Positions 1 to 7,653 of a DNA stretch of 64,000 bases are shown piece after piece. The number at the start of each line of letters is the position of its first letter. Within the stretch, counting starts at the first letter, position 1. The translations under genes and the position numbers were made by a program. The stretch is from a gamma proteobacterium NOR5-3 (GTDB lineage: Bacteria; Pseudomonadota; Gammaproteobacteria; Pseudomonadales; Halieaceae), in NCBI GenBank assembly GCA_000158155.1, contig DS999409.1, positions 107,101 through 171,100 on the forward strand. Direction: 5' to 3'. The notes beneath the pieces were generated by a model. That model was not told the origin of the DNA and made no database searches. It saw nothing but the letters and a program-made list of their open reading frames with translations.

Positions 1-551
1 TCAATACCTTCGAGTTGCGCACGCATGGACTGCGTATTTTCCGGGGCTGAGTTTGAGGTCAGCGTTGCAGCTATCTCCAGCATTTGAAACAGCGCATCGC
101 GGAATTCAAGAGCCCGGGCATCGTCAGACAGCACTAACTCTTCGCTTTGCGCCTCACCGTTTTCATCTTTGAACTTGAGTTCATACACGTCGCCTTTGAT
201 CCCCGCTACGACCTCTGTGCGGCCGGTTTTTTTGAGGGATACAACTTCGGCATTAATATCGCTAGGTACGGAAGCGGCTGCGTTGACGCCCATGGACTTC
301 ATGGCTGAGCCCGCGTCCATAACGATGGTGTTTCCGTCCTGCTGGATAACGGAGTAGATCGTGTTATCACGCAAAATGACGTAGCTGTTCTCCTGCCCGG
401 GGATGTCTATTCTTAGAAGCTGGTCCCGATATTCAAATACCGTGGCCCCGCCTTCTTTAGAGTTCATAGTAGCTGAACCCGCCAGCGCCTCGACGGCGAT
501 CAGCGAAGCGCAGCTGACTATCACAGAGAGACATAATCTTTGGACGTGCAT
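1..551 (-). CDS. Exported protein of unknown function, DUF4412-like (3' part cut by window edge)
   Basis: An open frame runs from an ATG at 551 to the window start with no stop, giving at least 183 codons. The N-terminus (MHVQRLCLSVIVSCASLIAV, then EALAG) is a good Sec signal peptide, so the protein is probably periplasmic. The mature part is rich in beta-strand patterns such as VFEYRDQLLRIDI, SYVILRDNTIYSVIQQDG and TIVMDAGSAMKSMG, which resemble the DUF4412/LolA-like barrel proteins that report on a bound ligand or lipid. No catalytic motif is visible. It is divergent from the rhodanese lipoprotein at 759, with about 200 bp between them. The gene is real by composition and signal peptide; the family is a tentative call. 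Confidence 0.6.
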   Translation of the reverse strand, partial: MHVQRLCLSVIVSCASLIAVEALAGSATMNSKEGGATVFEYRDQLLRIDIPGQENSYVILRDNTIYSVIQQDGNTIVMDAGSAMKSMGVNAAASVPSDINAEVVSLKKTGRTEVVAGIKGDVYELKFKDENGEAQSEELVLSDDARALEFRDALFQMLEIAATLTSNSAPENTQSMRAQLEGI

Positions 552-758
552 ACAAAACCTCTGAAATTCGATACTGCATGATCTGCCGTTGCTCGGCGAT
601 GGCTAGAAGCTCGCGTTCGCTGAACGGTCCAGCATTAATAATACTTATCGGCTGCGCAAACGCGAACCTCCATCGTATTCCTCACATACAGTATTTTGAA
701 TATTATGAAGTTCAAATAAATGCTGTATAAAGAAGGAATTCAAACTGGAGCCCCAGCT

Positions 759-1118
759 ATGTTCAGAGCGATGGTTGTTTTTCTTGCGAGCGCACTATTA
801 AGCGCCTGCGGTGGCAGTAGCGATACCGGCAAGCTCGCTTTTTCTGCTGTGCAGAACGGCGCCCTGCTGGTAGATGTGCGTACCGCCGAAGAGTTTGCCA
901 CGGGTCACTTACCGGGCGCGATCAACATTCCCCACGGCGAGATTGTCCAGGGTTTAGCTGCGCTTGATGTGGCTCCGTCCGCCGATATCGTGCTGTATTG
1001 TCGCAGCGGCAACCGCTCGGGTATGGCTACTGCCAGTTTGACCGGCGCGGGTTTTACAAAGGCAGTGAACGCTGGAGCCTATTCAGCACTCAAGCCTGTC
1101 TGGGACCTGGGCGGCTAG
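759..1118 (+). CDS. Rhodanese-domain lipoprotein
   Basis: A single rhodanese domain of about 100 residues follows a lipoprotein signal (MFRAMVVFLASALLSAC, lipobox LSAC), so it should be anchored facing the periplasm. Seen motifs are LLVDVRTAEEFATGHLPGAI and the active-site loop YCRSGNRSG with the catalytic cysteine at residue 81. The CRSGNRS loop is typical of PspE/GlpE-type thiosulfate sulfurtransferases. I chose the ATG at 759 over the upstream in-frame start at 720 because GGAG lies 8 nt before it and the signal peptide begins there. The physiological sulfur acceptor is unknown. The gene stands alone, facing a convergent phosphoesterase 8 bp downstream. Confidence 0.85.
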   Translation: MFRAMVVFLASALLSACGGSSDTGKLAFSAVQNGALLVDVRTAEEFATGHLPGAINIPHGEIVQGLAALDVAPSADIVLYCRSGNRSGMATASLTGAGFTKAVNAGAYSALKPVWDLGG

Positions 1119-1126
1119 TTCGTAGC

Positions 1127-2179
1127 TTATTCCCCGGGGCAGTCTTTCGGATCCAGACATAGTTGCTCACCCTTGCCGGGGCGTTTGCCCGTCTTGTCCA
1201 AAATGCCGGACATCCTGAGGTTGGCGATGTGCGCTCCGGATTTGTCTACCGTCACCCAGACCAGTTGATCCATGGACTGACCTGATTCCGGGAGGAACAC
1301 GCCTCCCGTGGTTGCCAGACGAATATAGTCCCGACCCTTGCGCTGCGTATGTTGATAACTGTGTCGGTGCCCATGAAATACCGTGAAGGGTCGTTCGCCT
1401 AACGCTTCCTCGATGGCTTGCCAGGTGGACATGTCGTTGTTCGCCCAGGGTGCTTTGTGCATGAGTAAAAACGTCCAGCGAACATCGCTGTTGTTAGCAA
1501 TAGCGCGCTGCATGTAAGTCGACTGCGCTTCGGAGATCATGCCTGTTTCGTCCTCCGGGAGATTCGCGTACTCGGTTTTAGCAAATGCATCCCAGCCTGA
1601 CTCCTTGGCGACCGCGATAGCCTGCTGGCGCAGCTCGGCAATTTCTCCCAGCCGCTCAAAAGGGTGATCTTCAGTGTCAAAAATCAAAAAAAGCACATCT
1701 CGATAGCGCAGGTGATAGTAGCGCGGACCTAGTCGGTCCTCCCATGCCGTTCGAAGTTGCTGATCCAGCAGATCATGATTGCCGCCGGTATAGAACACGG
1801 GTGCTACAGACTTTTGCGCGCGCTCATCAAAGGACGTCCATTGCTGATCAATCTCCGCTCGCTCCGGACTACCTTCAATCAGGTCGCCGACGTTTACCAC
1901 TAGCTCGGGTCGCAGCAAATTCAACTGCTCCACCGCCAGCTCAAAAACGCCTTCACGTTCGCCGCCGGTAAGATCAGAGAAAACGGCAAAGCGCACGGCG
2001 TCAGCGTCGTAATTTGGTGCGGCATCGGTCCAGGGCTTAGGGCCTTCTGCGACCTCATGGAGTATCTGAGGCTCGAGCCCGGATTCCGTGACGCTCGTGC
2101 AGGCCGGTACGAATGCGGCTGCAATGGCCAGCAGTAGGACTTTGGGTGTCAGGCAGAGCGCTCTGGTCAGTTGCTTCAT
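1127..2179 (-). CDS. Calcineurin-like metallophosphoesterase lipoprotein
   Basis: This 350-residue protein has a lipoprotein signal (AAAFVPACTS) and the metallophosphoesterase metal ligands in order: VFSDLTGG (motif I, with Gly/Thr in place of the common DxH), VNVGDLIEG, GGNHDLLD, a histidine in LLMHKAPW and FHGHRHSY. These place it in the calcineurin-like superfamily of dinuclear-metal phosphohydrolases. Motif I departs from DxH, which may alter one metal site. Substrate cannot be deduced; relatives act on phosphomonoesters, diesters or nucleotides. It is convergent with the rhodanese gene and is transcribed away from 2318. Confidence 0.8.
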   Translation of the reverse strand: MKQLTRALCLTPKVLLLAIAAAFVPACTSVTESGLEPQILHEVAEGPKPWTDAAPNYDADAVRFAVFSDLTGGEREGVFELAVEQLNLLRPELVVNVGDLIEGSPERAEIDQQWTSFDERAQKSVAPVFYTGGNHDLLDQQLRTAWEDRLGPRYYHLRYRDVLFLIFDTEDHPFERLGEIAELRQQAIAVAKESGWDAFAKTEYANLPEDETGMISEAQSTYMQRAIANNSDVRWTFLLMHKAPWANNDMSTWQAIEEALGERPFTVFHGHRHSYQHTQRKGRDYIRLATTGGVFLPESGQSMDQLVWVTVDKSGAHIANLRMSGILDKTGKRPGKGEQLCLDPKDCPGE

Positions 2180-2323
2180 TTCAGCGTTCCTATCTCTGTG
2201 GGCAGGTGGAGCGGTAGGAGCGAATTCTAGCCTAGCATTCCGTCGTGGTGGGTTTTCTCCTGGCCTGCTGGTGCAGGGTAAGGGGGTTTGCTACTTTGCA
2301 TGGAGTGATCACAGGGTTTGTAT

Positions 2324-2833
2324 ATGAGTTTATTGAGCCGGTCATACCACAGCAGCTTTATATGTCGATGCGGGTCCACGCGATTATCGTCTTTGCGTTT
2401 TGTGAGGCGCTGCGTCGGAGCCTTACTTGGCCTGTGCCTGTTTGCCTCTAACCTGGTCGTTGCGAATGATGATGTCGCTGCTATTCGCGCGACGGTGTTC
2501 GATTATTTTGACGGTATCAATGAGGTCAGTCTCGTTCGCTTGGAGCGGGCGTTTGATGAAAACGCGGCCTTAAAGAGTGTCGATCAAGCCGGCGGTCTGT
2601 CTGTTGAGCCGATCGCGAATGCTATCGATCGCTGGATGCAGGGGGATCCGGCTCAGCGCAGAGGCGAGATTCTGTCCATTGATCTTTCGGATGGACCCAT
2701 AGCGCGCGTGGTGTTTGATTACGATGGTGCGTACCTGGATTTTCTTACCCTGGCTAAGCTGCAGGGGCAGTGGAAAATAATCGATAAGGTATTTATCCGT
2801 GTAGAGCCACCTTCAGCGGACACGAGCGAATGA
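2324..2833 (+). CDS. NTF2-like (putative lumazine-binding family) secreted protein
   Basis: The mature part begins near NDDVAAIRATVFDYFDGINE and ends with LAKLQGQWKIIDKVFIRVE, the start and end patterns of the putative lumazine-binding branch (PF12893) of the NTF2-like fold. The family is a cone-shaped alpha+beta pocket with no conserved catalytic residue, so function is open. A hydrophobic signal segment (CVGALLGLCLFASNLVVA) is preceded by an unusually long basic stretch. The ATG at 2324 has ACAGGG 7 nt upstream; a TTG at 2318 is the other choice. The stop overlaps the start of the next gene (ATGA), so the two are translationally coupled. Confidence 0.7.
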   Translation: MSLLSRSYHSSFICRCGSTRLSSLRFVRRCVGALLGLCLFASNLVVANDDVAAIRATVFDYFDGINEVSLVRLERAFDENAALKSVDQAGGLSVEPIANAIDRWMQGDPAQRRGEILSIDLSDGPIARVVFDYDGAYLDFLTLAKLQGQWKIIDKVFIRVEPPSADTSE

Positions 2834-3429
2834 TCAGTAACAAAACGCTCAGTCATTGTGTGGTCGCGGGTGTTGTTTTTATGCTCGCCGCACATATCAC
2901 CGCACTGCTGCTCTCGGGACAGAGTGCCGTGAGCTCGCCTATCAGTCAGCTGAGCCGTGGTTCTGGCGCCGCGTTGCATACATCGGGTCTGCTTGTCCTG
3001 GCGCTGGTGCAGCCAGCACTCGCGATCTTGCTGGCTCGCACGGCGTTAGACTCTCGAATGTGGACAATTGCCTGCTGGCTGATGGCGCTCAACGGCGTTT
3101 GCCTGCTGTTTATTGCGGTGTATTTTCTGCGCGCCCCGGATTCATTGCTGTTTGGTCCTGATGCCAATGACCCTCTGGCGGTACTTGCCAGCAATGTCGG
3201 CCTGATTATGGGTTTGCTGCAGCGTGGCTTGCGCCAACGGGCGCCGCGCTGTGCACGGCTCAATGGGGTGATGTTTGTACTGTGGCTGGCGTTGATCCCT
3301 GTGATCCCATTCATAGAGGCCAGCTGGCTGGGTGCCTACGAACGCACGGTGGGGGGGATTTTGTTGCTGTGGTTAGCAACCCTGGCGCTTCTTGCTCCTG
3401 CGGGCGAGGAGCAAGAAATGACCCAATAG
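2830..3429 (+). CDS. DUF998 family membrane protein
   Basis: A 199-residue polytopic membrane protein with about six hydrophobic segments. The sequence SSPISQLSRGSGAALHTSGL after the first membrane helix and the length match the DUF998 family, whose function is not known. It overlaps the preceding NTF2-like gene by 4 nt (ATGA), implying one transcript. It is convergent with the small membrane protein ending at 3434, with only 4 bp between the stops. Confidence 0.75.
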   Translation: MISNKTLSHCVVAGVVFMLAAHITALLLSGQSAVSSPISQLSRGSGAALHTSGLLVLALVQPALAILLARTALDSRMWTIACWLMALNGVCLLFIAVYFLRAPDSLLFGPDANDPLAVLASNVGLIMGLLQRGLRQRAPRCARLNGVMFVLWLALIPVIPFIEASWLGAYERTVGGILLLWLATLALLAPAGEEQEMTQ

Positions 3430-3433
3430 CCGT

Positions 3434-3703
3434 TCAGGAGATCGCCCAGCCCATCAAGGCGACGGCGATAAAACCACTGACAACCGGCCCTACAATTCGG
3501 CCTCGTTTGAGTCCTCGGACCACGGACACTAAAAGTGCAATACCAATGATGAGCGCGGCCCAGTCGATCATGCCGTTAACGCCGGCGCCTTTGCCCACAC
3601 CGGCAAAAAAATCGCTCAGTGTGCCGGGTATGCCGGATATCAATCCACCGACTGCCTCACCACTTGATTGAGCCATGCCGCCAGATTCGGTTGTTTCGTC
3701 CAT
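3434..3703 (-). CDS. Small membrane protein, unknown
   Basis: An 89-residue product starts at MDETTESGGMAQSS. It has a Gly-rich amphipathic region (GGLISGIPGTLSDFFAGVGKG), a hydrophobic helix (WAALIIGIALLVSVV), a basic turn (RGLKRGRI) and a second hydrophobic helix (VVSGFIAVALMGWA). I reject a longer in-frame start at 3934 because it would run through the GST gene on the other strand. The start faces the GST start with about 65 bp between, enough for a shared divergent promoter. I do not recognise the family. Confidence 0.6.
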   Translation of the reverse strand: MDETTESGGMAQSSGEAVGGLISGIPGTLSDFFAGVGKGAGVNGMIDWAALIIGIALLVSVVRGLKRGRIVGPVVSGFIAVALMGWAIS

Positions 3704-3768
3704 TGAAGTTATCCAGGCCTGTAGTTTGGCCAATATGTTATCTCTGTTTTGTTCGCCATAAAAATTTG

Positions 3769-4428
3769 ATGCCCATGAAAATTTCTGCGCTAAAGCTTTT
3801 TCACTTTCCCGGTAGCCGCAGCGCCCGTGTGCGCTGGGCACTCCAGGAGACCTACGGTGAAAATTTTGAGTTGGTGACCATGAAGTTACTGCAGGGGGAG
3901 CAGTACGCCAGCGAGTTTCTGGCGGTGAACCCAAATCATGCGGTACCGGTACTTGAGATCACCTGGGAGGATGGATCGGTGCAGAATATGCTCGAGAGCA
4001 CGGCGATGGTGGAATGGCTTGCCGATGCCTTCCCAGAGAAGGGCTTGGCGCCAGCGCCCGCTTTATCACCCGGGCGAGCCGATTATCTTCAAATGTTGCA
4101 GTTTGGTGGCAACTGGATGGATGCGATGCTGTGGCAAATCCGCATGCACCGTGATCTTTTACCTGAGAGTGAATCCGATAAGCGCTCGGTAGATCGTGCT
4201 TTGGATAAGTTCGCCAGCGAGGTCGAGCCTCAGTTGCTAAGTCGATTGACCCGGTCAGACTACATTTGTGGCGACAATTTCTGCGCTGCAGACATCGTGG
4301 TGGGACACAATGTCAGCTGGTCTCGCATGTATGGTTTGTGTCAGGACCCAGCCTACAAGGGATACCTGGGAAGACTTGCTGCTAGGCCCGCCTTTGGGCG
4401 GGCGTTTGATGACGTGGGTCGCAAATGA
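3769..4428 (+). CDS. Glutathione S-transferase family protein
   Basis: A 219-residue protein with a thioredoxin-fold N-terminal half (LKLFHFPGSRSARVRWALQE, then AVPVLEI with the cis-proline and NMLESTAMVEWLAD with the glutathione-binding Glu-Ser) and an all-helical C-terminal half (YICGDNFCAADIVVGHNVSW). The SR in PGSRSARVRW is where the catalytic Ser/Cys region lies in beta/zeta-like bacterial GSTs. The start is the ATG at 3769 or 3775. It is one of three GST-like genes in the window (others at 21407 and 32191), all distinct in sequence. Confidence 0.85.
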   Translation: MPMKISALKLFHFPGSRSARVRWALQETYGENFELVTMKLLQGEQYASEFLAVNPNHAVPVLEITWEDGSVQNMLESTAMVEWLADAFPEKGLAPAPALSPGRADYLQMLQFGGNWMDAMLWQIRMHRDLLPESESDKRSVDRALDKFASEVEPQLLSRLTRSDYICGDNFCAADIVVGHNVSWSRMYGLCQDPAYKGYLGRLAARPAFGRAFDDVGRK

Positions 4429-4462
4429 GCGAGGTATCAGCGCAGTAATCCCAGTTCTGTCA

Positions 4463-5530
4463 TTAGAGCTTACAGATCAGCCCCTCGGCAGGATTCATTG
4501 AGCCCGCGCAAATGTCGGCGTAGTGTTGACTGAACGCCTCGACACCACTGACCTCTTGCAGGCTCAGCCAATCGCCCGCACTGGCCGCCGCGGCCATGAC
4601 AAAGCGCTGGGCGTTCCTGGCAAACTCCCCGGACGGTAATGCCGCGCTGCGCTCAAGCATGTAGCTTGGTGCGAAGAACCACTCGTGACGATCTCCACCT
4701 GCGTCCAGTTTCGTGTTCGCCTGATCCCAGTGTGTGAGTCCCACGCTAATAAAGTAAGTCAGATTACCAACCAGGTGATTACGCAGTGCCTCTGCAGTCG
4801 CTGCGTTGCCCGCCATATCGACAATCACGGTAGGGACTTGGGGGACATCAGCCAGCGCATCATAAGCAAGTACATCATCGTAGTAGCCCAGGCTCTTTAC
4901 AAAGTCGATGTTTCCAGCAGAAGTGAGGCCTAGCACGGGAGGGGCTTTGTTATCGTCTGCCAGCGCTTTGGCCAGACCAATGCTGGTTTTGCTCGATGCG
5001 CTTAACAACAGAACTTGTTGGGCCCCGTAATAGTCATGGTCCTGAATCTGATCCCAGAGGCAGTAGGAGGTGTTGTACAAGGGGCCTAAGAGCGCCTGAA
5101 GATGTTCCGCTTGCATGGAGCCGCCGGCGCGAACGCGTTGATAGCGATTGTACAGCGGTGGCAACGCCTGGCGATGCTTGGCACCGTCAAAGAGGGTTCT
5201 GTCATCTGTTCGCACCGGGAGCATTACCAGAGAGTCTGCAGGAGGGAAGTATCCATACAGTCGCTCGCCAATCGCGATATCGTCTGCGCGGGACTCCACG
5301 ACATTCGCAAAACCCCAGACCGGGATCACGCCATAGCCGTCCGCGCCCGCTACCGGGAAGAACTGCCAGTAACCTAAGGCATCGCCCGCCGCAGCGTAGG
5401 TCATGTTGTTGGCAGTAAACGCAAAAAAGTCTACTGCTACGCGAATTTCGCCATCTTTGAGTTCTGGCTCATCAATGGTTGATACACGATGCTCGCCAAA
5501 GGCGGCTTTGTTAACTTCAAATCTTTGCAT
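4463..5530 (-). CDS. DUF2855 family protein (MDR/quinone-oxidoreductase-like)
   Basis: The 355-residue protein begins MQRFEVNKAAFGEHRV and contains FFAFTANNMTYAAAGDALGYWQFFP split over two strands, GYGVIPVWGFANVVES and LLLSASSKTSIGLAKAL, all hallmarks of DUF2855. The family looks like a medium-chain dehydrogenase/reductase: a GroES-like N-terminal half and a Rossmann-like half, here with SASSKTSIG where a nucleotide loop would be. Activity is not established. It starts 5 bp after the stop of the FAD/NAD(P) protein, so the two are one operon under the TetR-type operator at 7007-7040. Confidence 0.85.
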   Translation of the reverse strand: MQRFEVNKAAFGEHRVSTIDEPELKDGEIRVAVDFFAFTANNMTYAAAGDALGYWQFFPVAGADGYGVIPVWGFANVVESRADDIAIGERLYGYFPPADSLVMLPVRTDDRTLFDGAKHRQALPPLYNRYQRVRAGGSMQAEHLQALLGPLYNTSYCLWDQIQDHDYYGAQQVLLLSASSKTSIGLAKALADDNKAPPVLGLTSAGNIDFVKSLGYYDDVLAYDALADVPQVPTVIVDMAGNAATAEALRNHLVGNLTYFISVGLTHWDQANTKLDAGGDRHEWFFAPSYMLERSAALPSGEFARNAQRFVMAAAASAGDWLSLQEVSGVEAFSQHYADICAGSMNPAEGLICKL

Positions 5531-5535
5531 GGCTT

Positions 5536-6948
5536 TTATGAGGCCTCCGCCTGTTTGTATTCCTGATCCAGCTTTATTAGGTTCATCACCGCAGCAACAG
5601 CGTTGCTACGCATGCGTTCAAGAACGGCCGTTTTCTCGGGGTTACCCTCCGCGGTCTTCACCATTTGACTGAAGCCGTCCAGGCGATTGTGCAGTATCCA
5701 TTCGGACAAATCGGCGTCTTGTGACCAGTTGTACTGGTTAGTAAAAGAGGTCGCCGTACAATGTGCGAATACGGTATCGGCCTCGGGTGGCGGCACTACC
5801 GCACAGAGGCGATTTTTTTCTTCATCTCCTTCGTAGCTTAGCTCTACATGGGCGATAAGGGCTGCGCTAAAGACCGGCTGATAGGAACGTACCATCTGTG
5901 GGGTTATGACGTCACCCGCGAAGATTGGAAGGTCCGGCAGATTGTCCACCGGGCGCGCAGAGCAATCGACAAACAGGGTATTGTCGCTCACCGATAAGGA
6001 TCCGCGCTGGAACTCAATCTTGTCAGTGCCCAGGTGCGTGATGCGCCCCAGGCGTACGACGTCTTTAATGGTGCGCAGTGTTTCGAGTTCGGCGATGGAC
6101 ACGGTGGCTCCGTGAAACATTTCCGGTTTGTGGTTTTCGTCAATGCGCACAAAATAGCCGCAGTCCTCAAGCTTTGTGAATAAGTCGTCAAAGGAGTCTG
6201 CGGCGGCAGCAGACTCCATGAGCCCCGCCTGGGCGTTGAAGACGTCAAAGAAGAATTCTTCCGTAGGCTGGGTATTGCGTCGATTGAGGAGCCAGGCATC
6301 CCGGGGGCGGATCCATTGGATCCTGTCGGGATTACAGCCCATCTGCAGTAACCAAAGGCATGCATCAATGCCCGTCTTGCCGCCGCCGACGATCACATAG
6401 CGCTCCGGTTGCTCTGTGATTTTTGGCAGATCATTGAGTGGCATAAAGCGCACACCTTCATCAATAGCAAAATTCGGTGTGTGAGTAGAGGGGACTTTGG
6501 TCTTCAGAAAGGTGGCATCGACAATTTTCTTTCTTACCGTTACCCGGTATTCATCACCCCCAACCTTGGAGACAAATCGGCCATCCCCGAGGTAATCACA
6601 CATAGGGAAGTACTGCAGGCGACCGGTGGGCAAAAACTCATGCCGCATGACATCGTCAAAATAGGCGCTGACCTCAGCGCCGCTGGCCAGCTCATTAAGT
6701 CCATCATTCAGGCCGCCGTGCTCGAGTCGCCCGCGGCTGAGTTCCCGCGAACTCACACCGTAAAACTGTGAGGGCTGATGGAGCTGAACGAAAGGGTAGG
6801 CCGCATTCCAGTGCCCGCCGGGCTTGGCGTAGCGATCTACCATGATGATGGTCGCGTCGGACTCGCTGAGTAGAATGTCGGCAAAGGCCATGCCTACCGC
6901 ACCGGTTCCCACCACGAGGTAATCAGCTTCTAAGACGTTTTCTGACAT
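5536..6948 (-). CDS. FAD/NAD(P)-binding oxidoreductase (monooxygenase-like)
   Basis: The start at 6948 (MSENVLEADYLVVG) has AGAGG 7 nt upstream. In-frame extension to 7326 would run through the operator and the TetR gene and is not used. Residues 9-15 hold the FAD Rossmann loop GTGAVG. A second dinucleotide loop (YVIVGGGKTGID) lies near residue 190, as in flavin-dependent monooxygenases. I do not see the FxGxxxHxxxW fingerprint of Baeyer-Villiger/FMO enzymes, so the exact class is open. It heads an operon with the DUF2855 gene and faces a TetR regulator, which suggests an inducible oxidative pathway for a hydrophobic compound. Confidence 0.8.
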   Translation of the reverse strand: MSENVLEADYLVVGTGAVGMAFADILLSESDATIIMVDRYAKPGGHWNAAYPFVQLHQPSQFYGVSSRELSRGRLEHGGLNDGLNELASGAEVSAYFDDVMRHEFLPTGRLQYFPMCDYLGDGRFVSKVGGDEYRVTVRKKIVDATFLKTKVPSTHTPNFAIDEGVRFMPLNDLPKITEQPERYVIVGGGKTGIDACLWLLQMGCNPDRIQWIRPRDAWLLNRRNTQPTEEFFFDVFNAQAGLMESAAAADSFDDLFTKLEDCGYFVRIDENHKPEMFHGATVSIAELETLRTIKDVVRLGRITHLGTDKIEFQRGSLSVSDNTLFVDCSARPVDNLPDLPIFAGDVITPQMVRSYQPVFSAALIAHVELSYEGDEEKNRLCAVVPPPEADTVFAHCTATSFTNQYNWSQDADLSEWILHNRLDGFSQMVKTAEGNPEKTAVLERMRSNAVAAVMNLIKLDQEYKQAEAS

Positions 6949-7006
6949 TGCGTGCCTCTTTCTTCGTCGCGGCCTGGTCTTCAATAAGCCGCCCTTAGCC
7001 ATGCAT

Positions 7007-7040
7007 ATAACATTGTTATGATCGAAAATAACGATGTTAT
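7007..7040. promoter_or_regulatory. Double palindromic TetR-type operator
   Basis: Two 13-bp inverted repeats, ATAACATTGTTAT (7007-7019) and ATAACGATGTTAT (7028-7040), lie in the 129-bp gap between the divergent TetR and FAD-protein starts. Their centres are 21 bp apart, two helical turns, so two dimers would bind the same face. Each is followed by GAT, making a 16-bp near-direct repeat. TetR proteins usually bind such sites next to their own gene, so autoregulation and control of the FAD/DUF2855 operon is the natural inference. Confidence 0.75.
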
Positions 7041-7077
7041 GATAAGCTGTCAAGCATCGCTGGTCCCGGAATAGCAT

Positions 7078-7653
7078 GTGAACAATAAAGAACGAATACT
7101 GACGGCGGCATCGCAAACTCTTCTTGAGAAAGGTCTCGAAGGGCTTAGCGTTCGCGCAATCAGTCACAAAGCAGGATTGTCGACTATTGCGATTTACAGT
7201 CACTTTAAGGGCAAGCAGGGTGTCTTGGATGCTCTCTATATAGAAGGCTTTGGTTTGGTACGTGACGCGATGCTGTCTACCGCTGACATCAAAGACCCCG
7301 TCGAAGCCATCATGGCAAGCAGTCAAAAGTATCTCGATATAGCGTTAGATAACGAAGGACATTACCGTCTTATTTTTGGTGAAACGGGCGGTAGTTATGT
7401 CCCCTCCACTGAGGCCGTAGAAGCGTCTCGCGAAGCCTTTGAGGTGCTGGTGCGGGGTGTGACGAGGCTGCTACCAGGCGATGCCAGCCGAGCGAAACGT
7501 CAGCGCGCGGCGCTGAGAGTATGGGCCGTGCTCCATGGCTATGTGAGCCTGCGACACCATGTGATTGGTCCAATGCTGGATTACCGGCAGTGGCATGCCA
7601 TGGCCATGGAGGCATTGAGTCTCACCGTTGCCGAGATTTCAGGGCACGTTTAA
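7078..7653 (+). CDS. TetR/AcrR family transcriptional regulator
   Basis: A 191-residue regulator with the N-terminal helix-turn-helix spanning residues 5-50: RILTAASQTLLEKGLEGLSV, then RAISHKAGLSTIAIYSHFKGK. The C-terminal ligand/dimer region has the usual helical pattern (WAVLHGYVSLRHHVIGPML). It starts at a GTG (7078); the overlapping ATG is followed at once by a stop. It probably represses itself and the divergent FAD/DUF2855 operon through the paired palindromes 38-71 bp upstream. Its 3' end overlaps the convergent amidohydrolase gene by 15 bp. Confidence 0.88.
   Translation: MNNKERILTAASQTLLEKGLEGLSVRAISHKAGLSTIAIYSHFKGKQGVLDALYIEGFGLVRDAMLSTADIKDPVEAIMASSQKYLDIALDNEGHYRLIFGETGGSYVPSTEAVEASREAFEVLVRGVTRLLPGDASRAKRQRAALRVWAVLHGYVSLRHHVIGPMLDYRQWHAMAMEALSLTVAEISGHV

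Noticed and set aside
5536..7326. A longer 596-codon version of the FAD oxidoreductase
   Set aside because: The extra 126 codons run through the operator and the opposite TetR gene and are not protein-like. The start at 6948 has a good ribosome-binding site.
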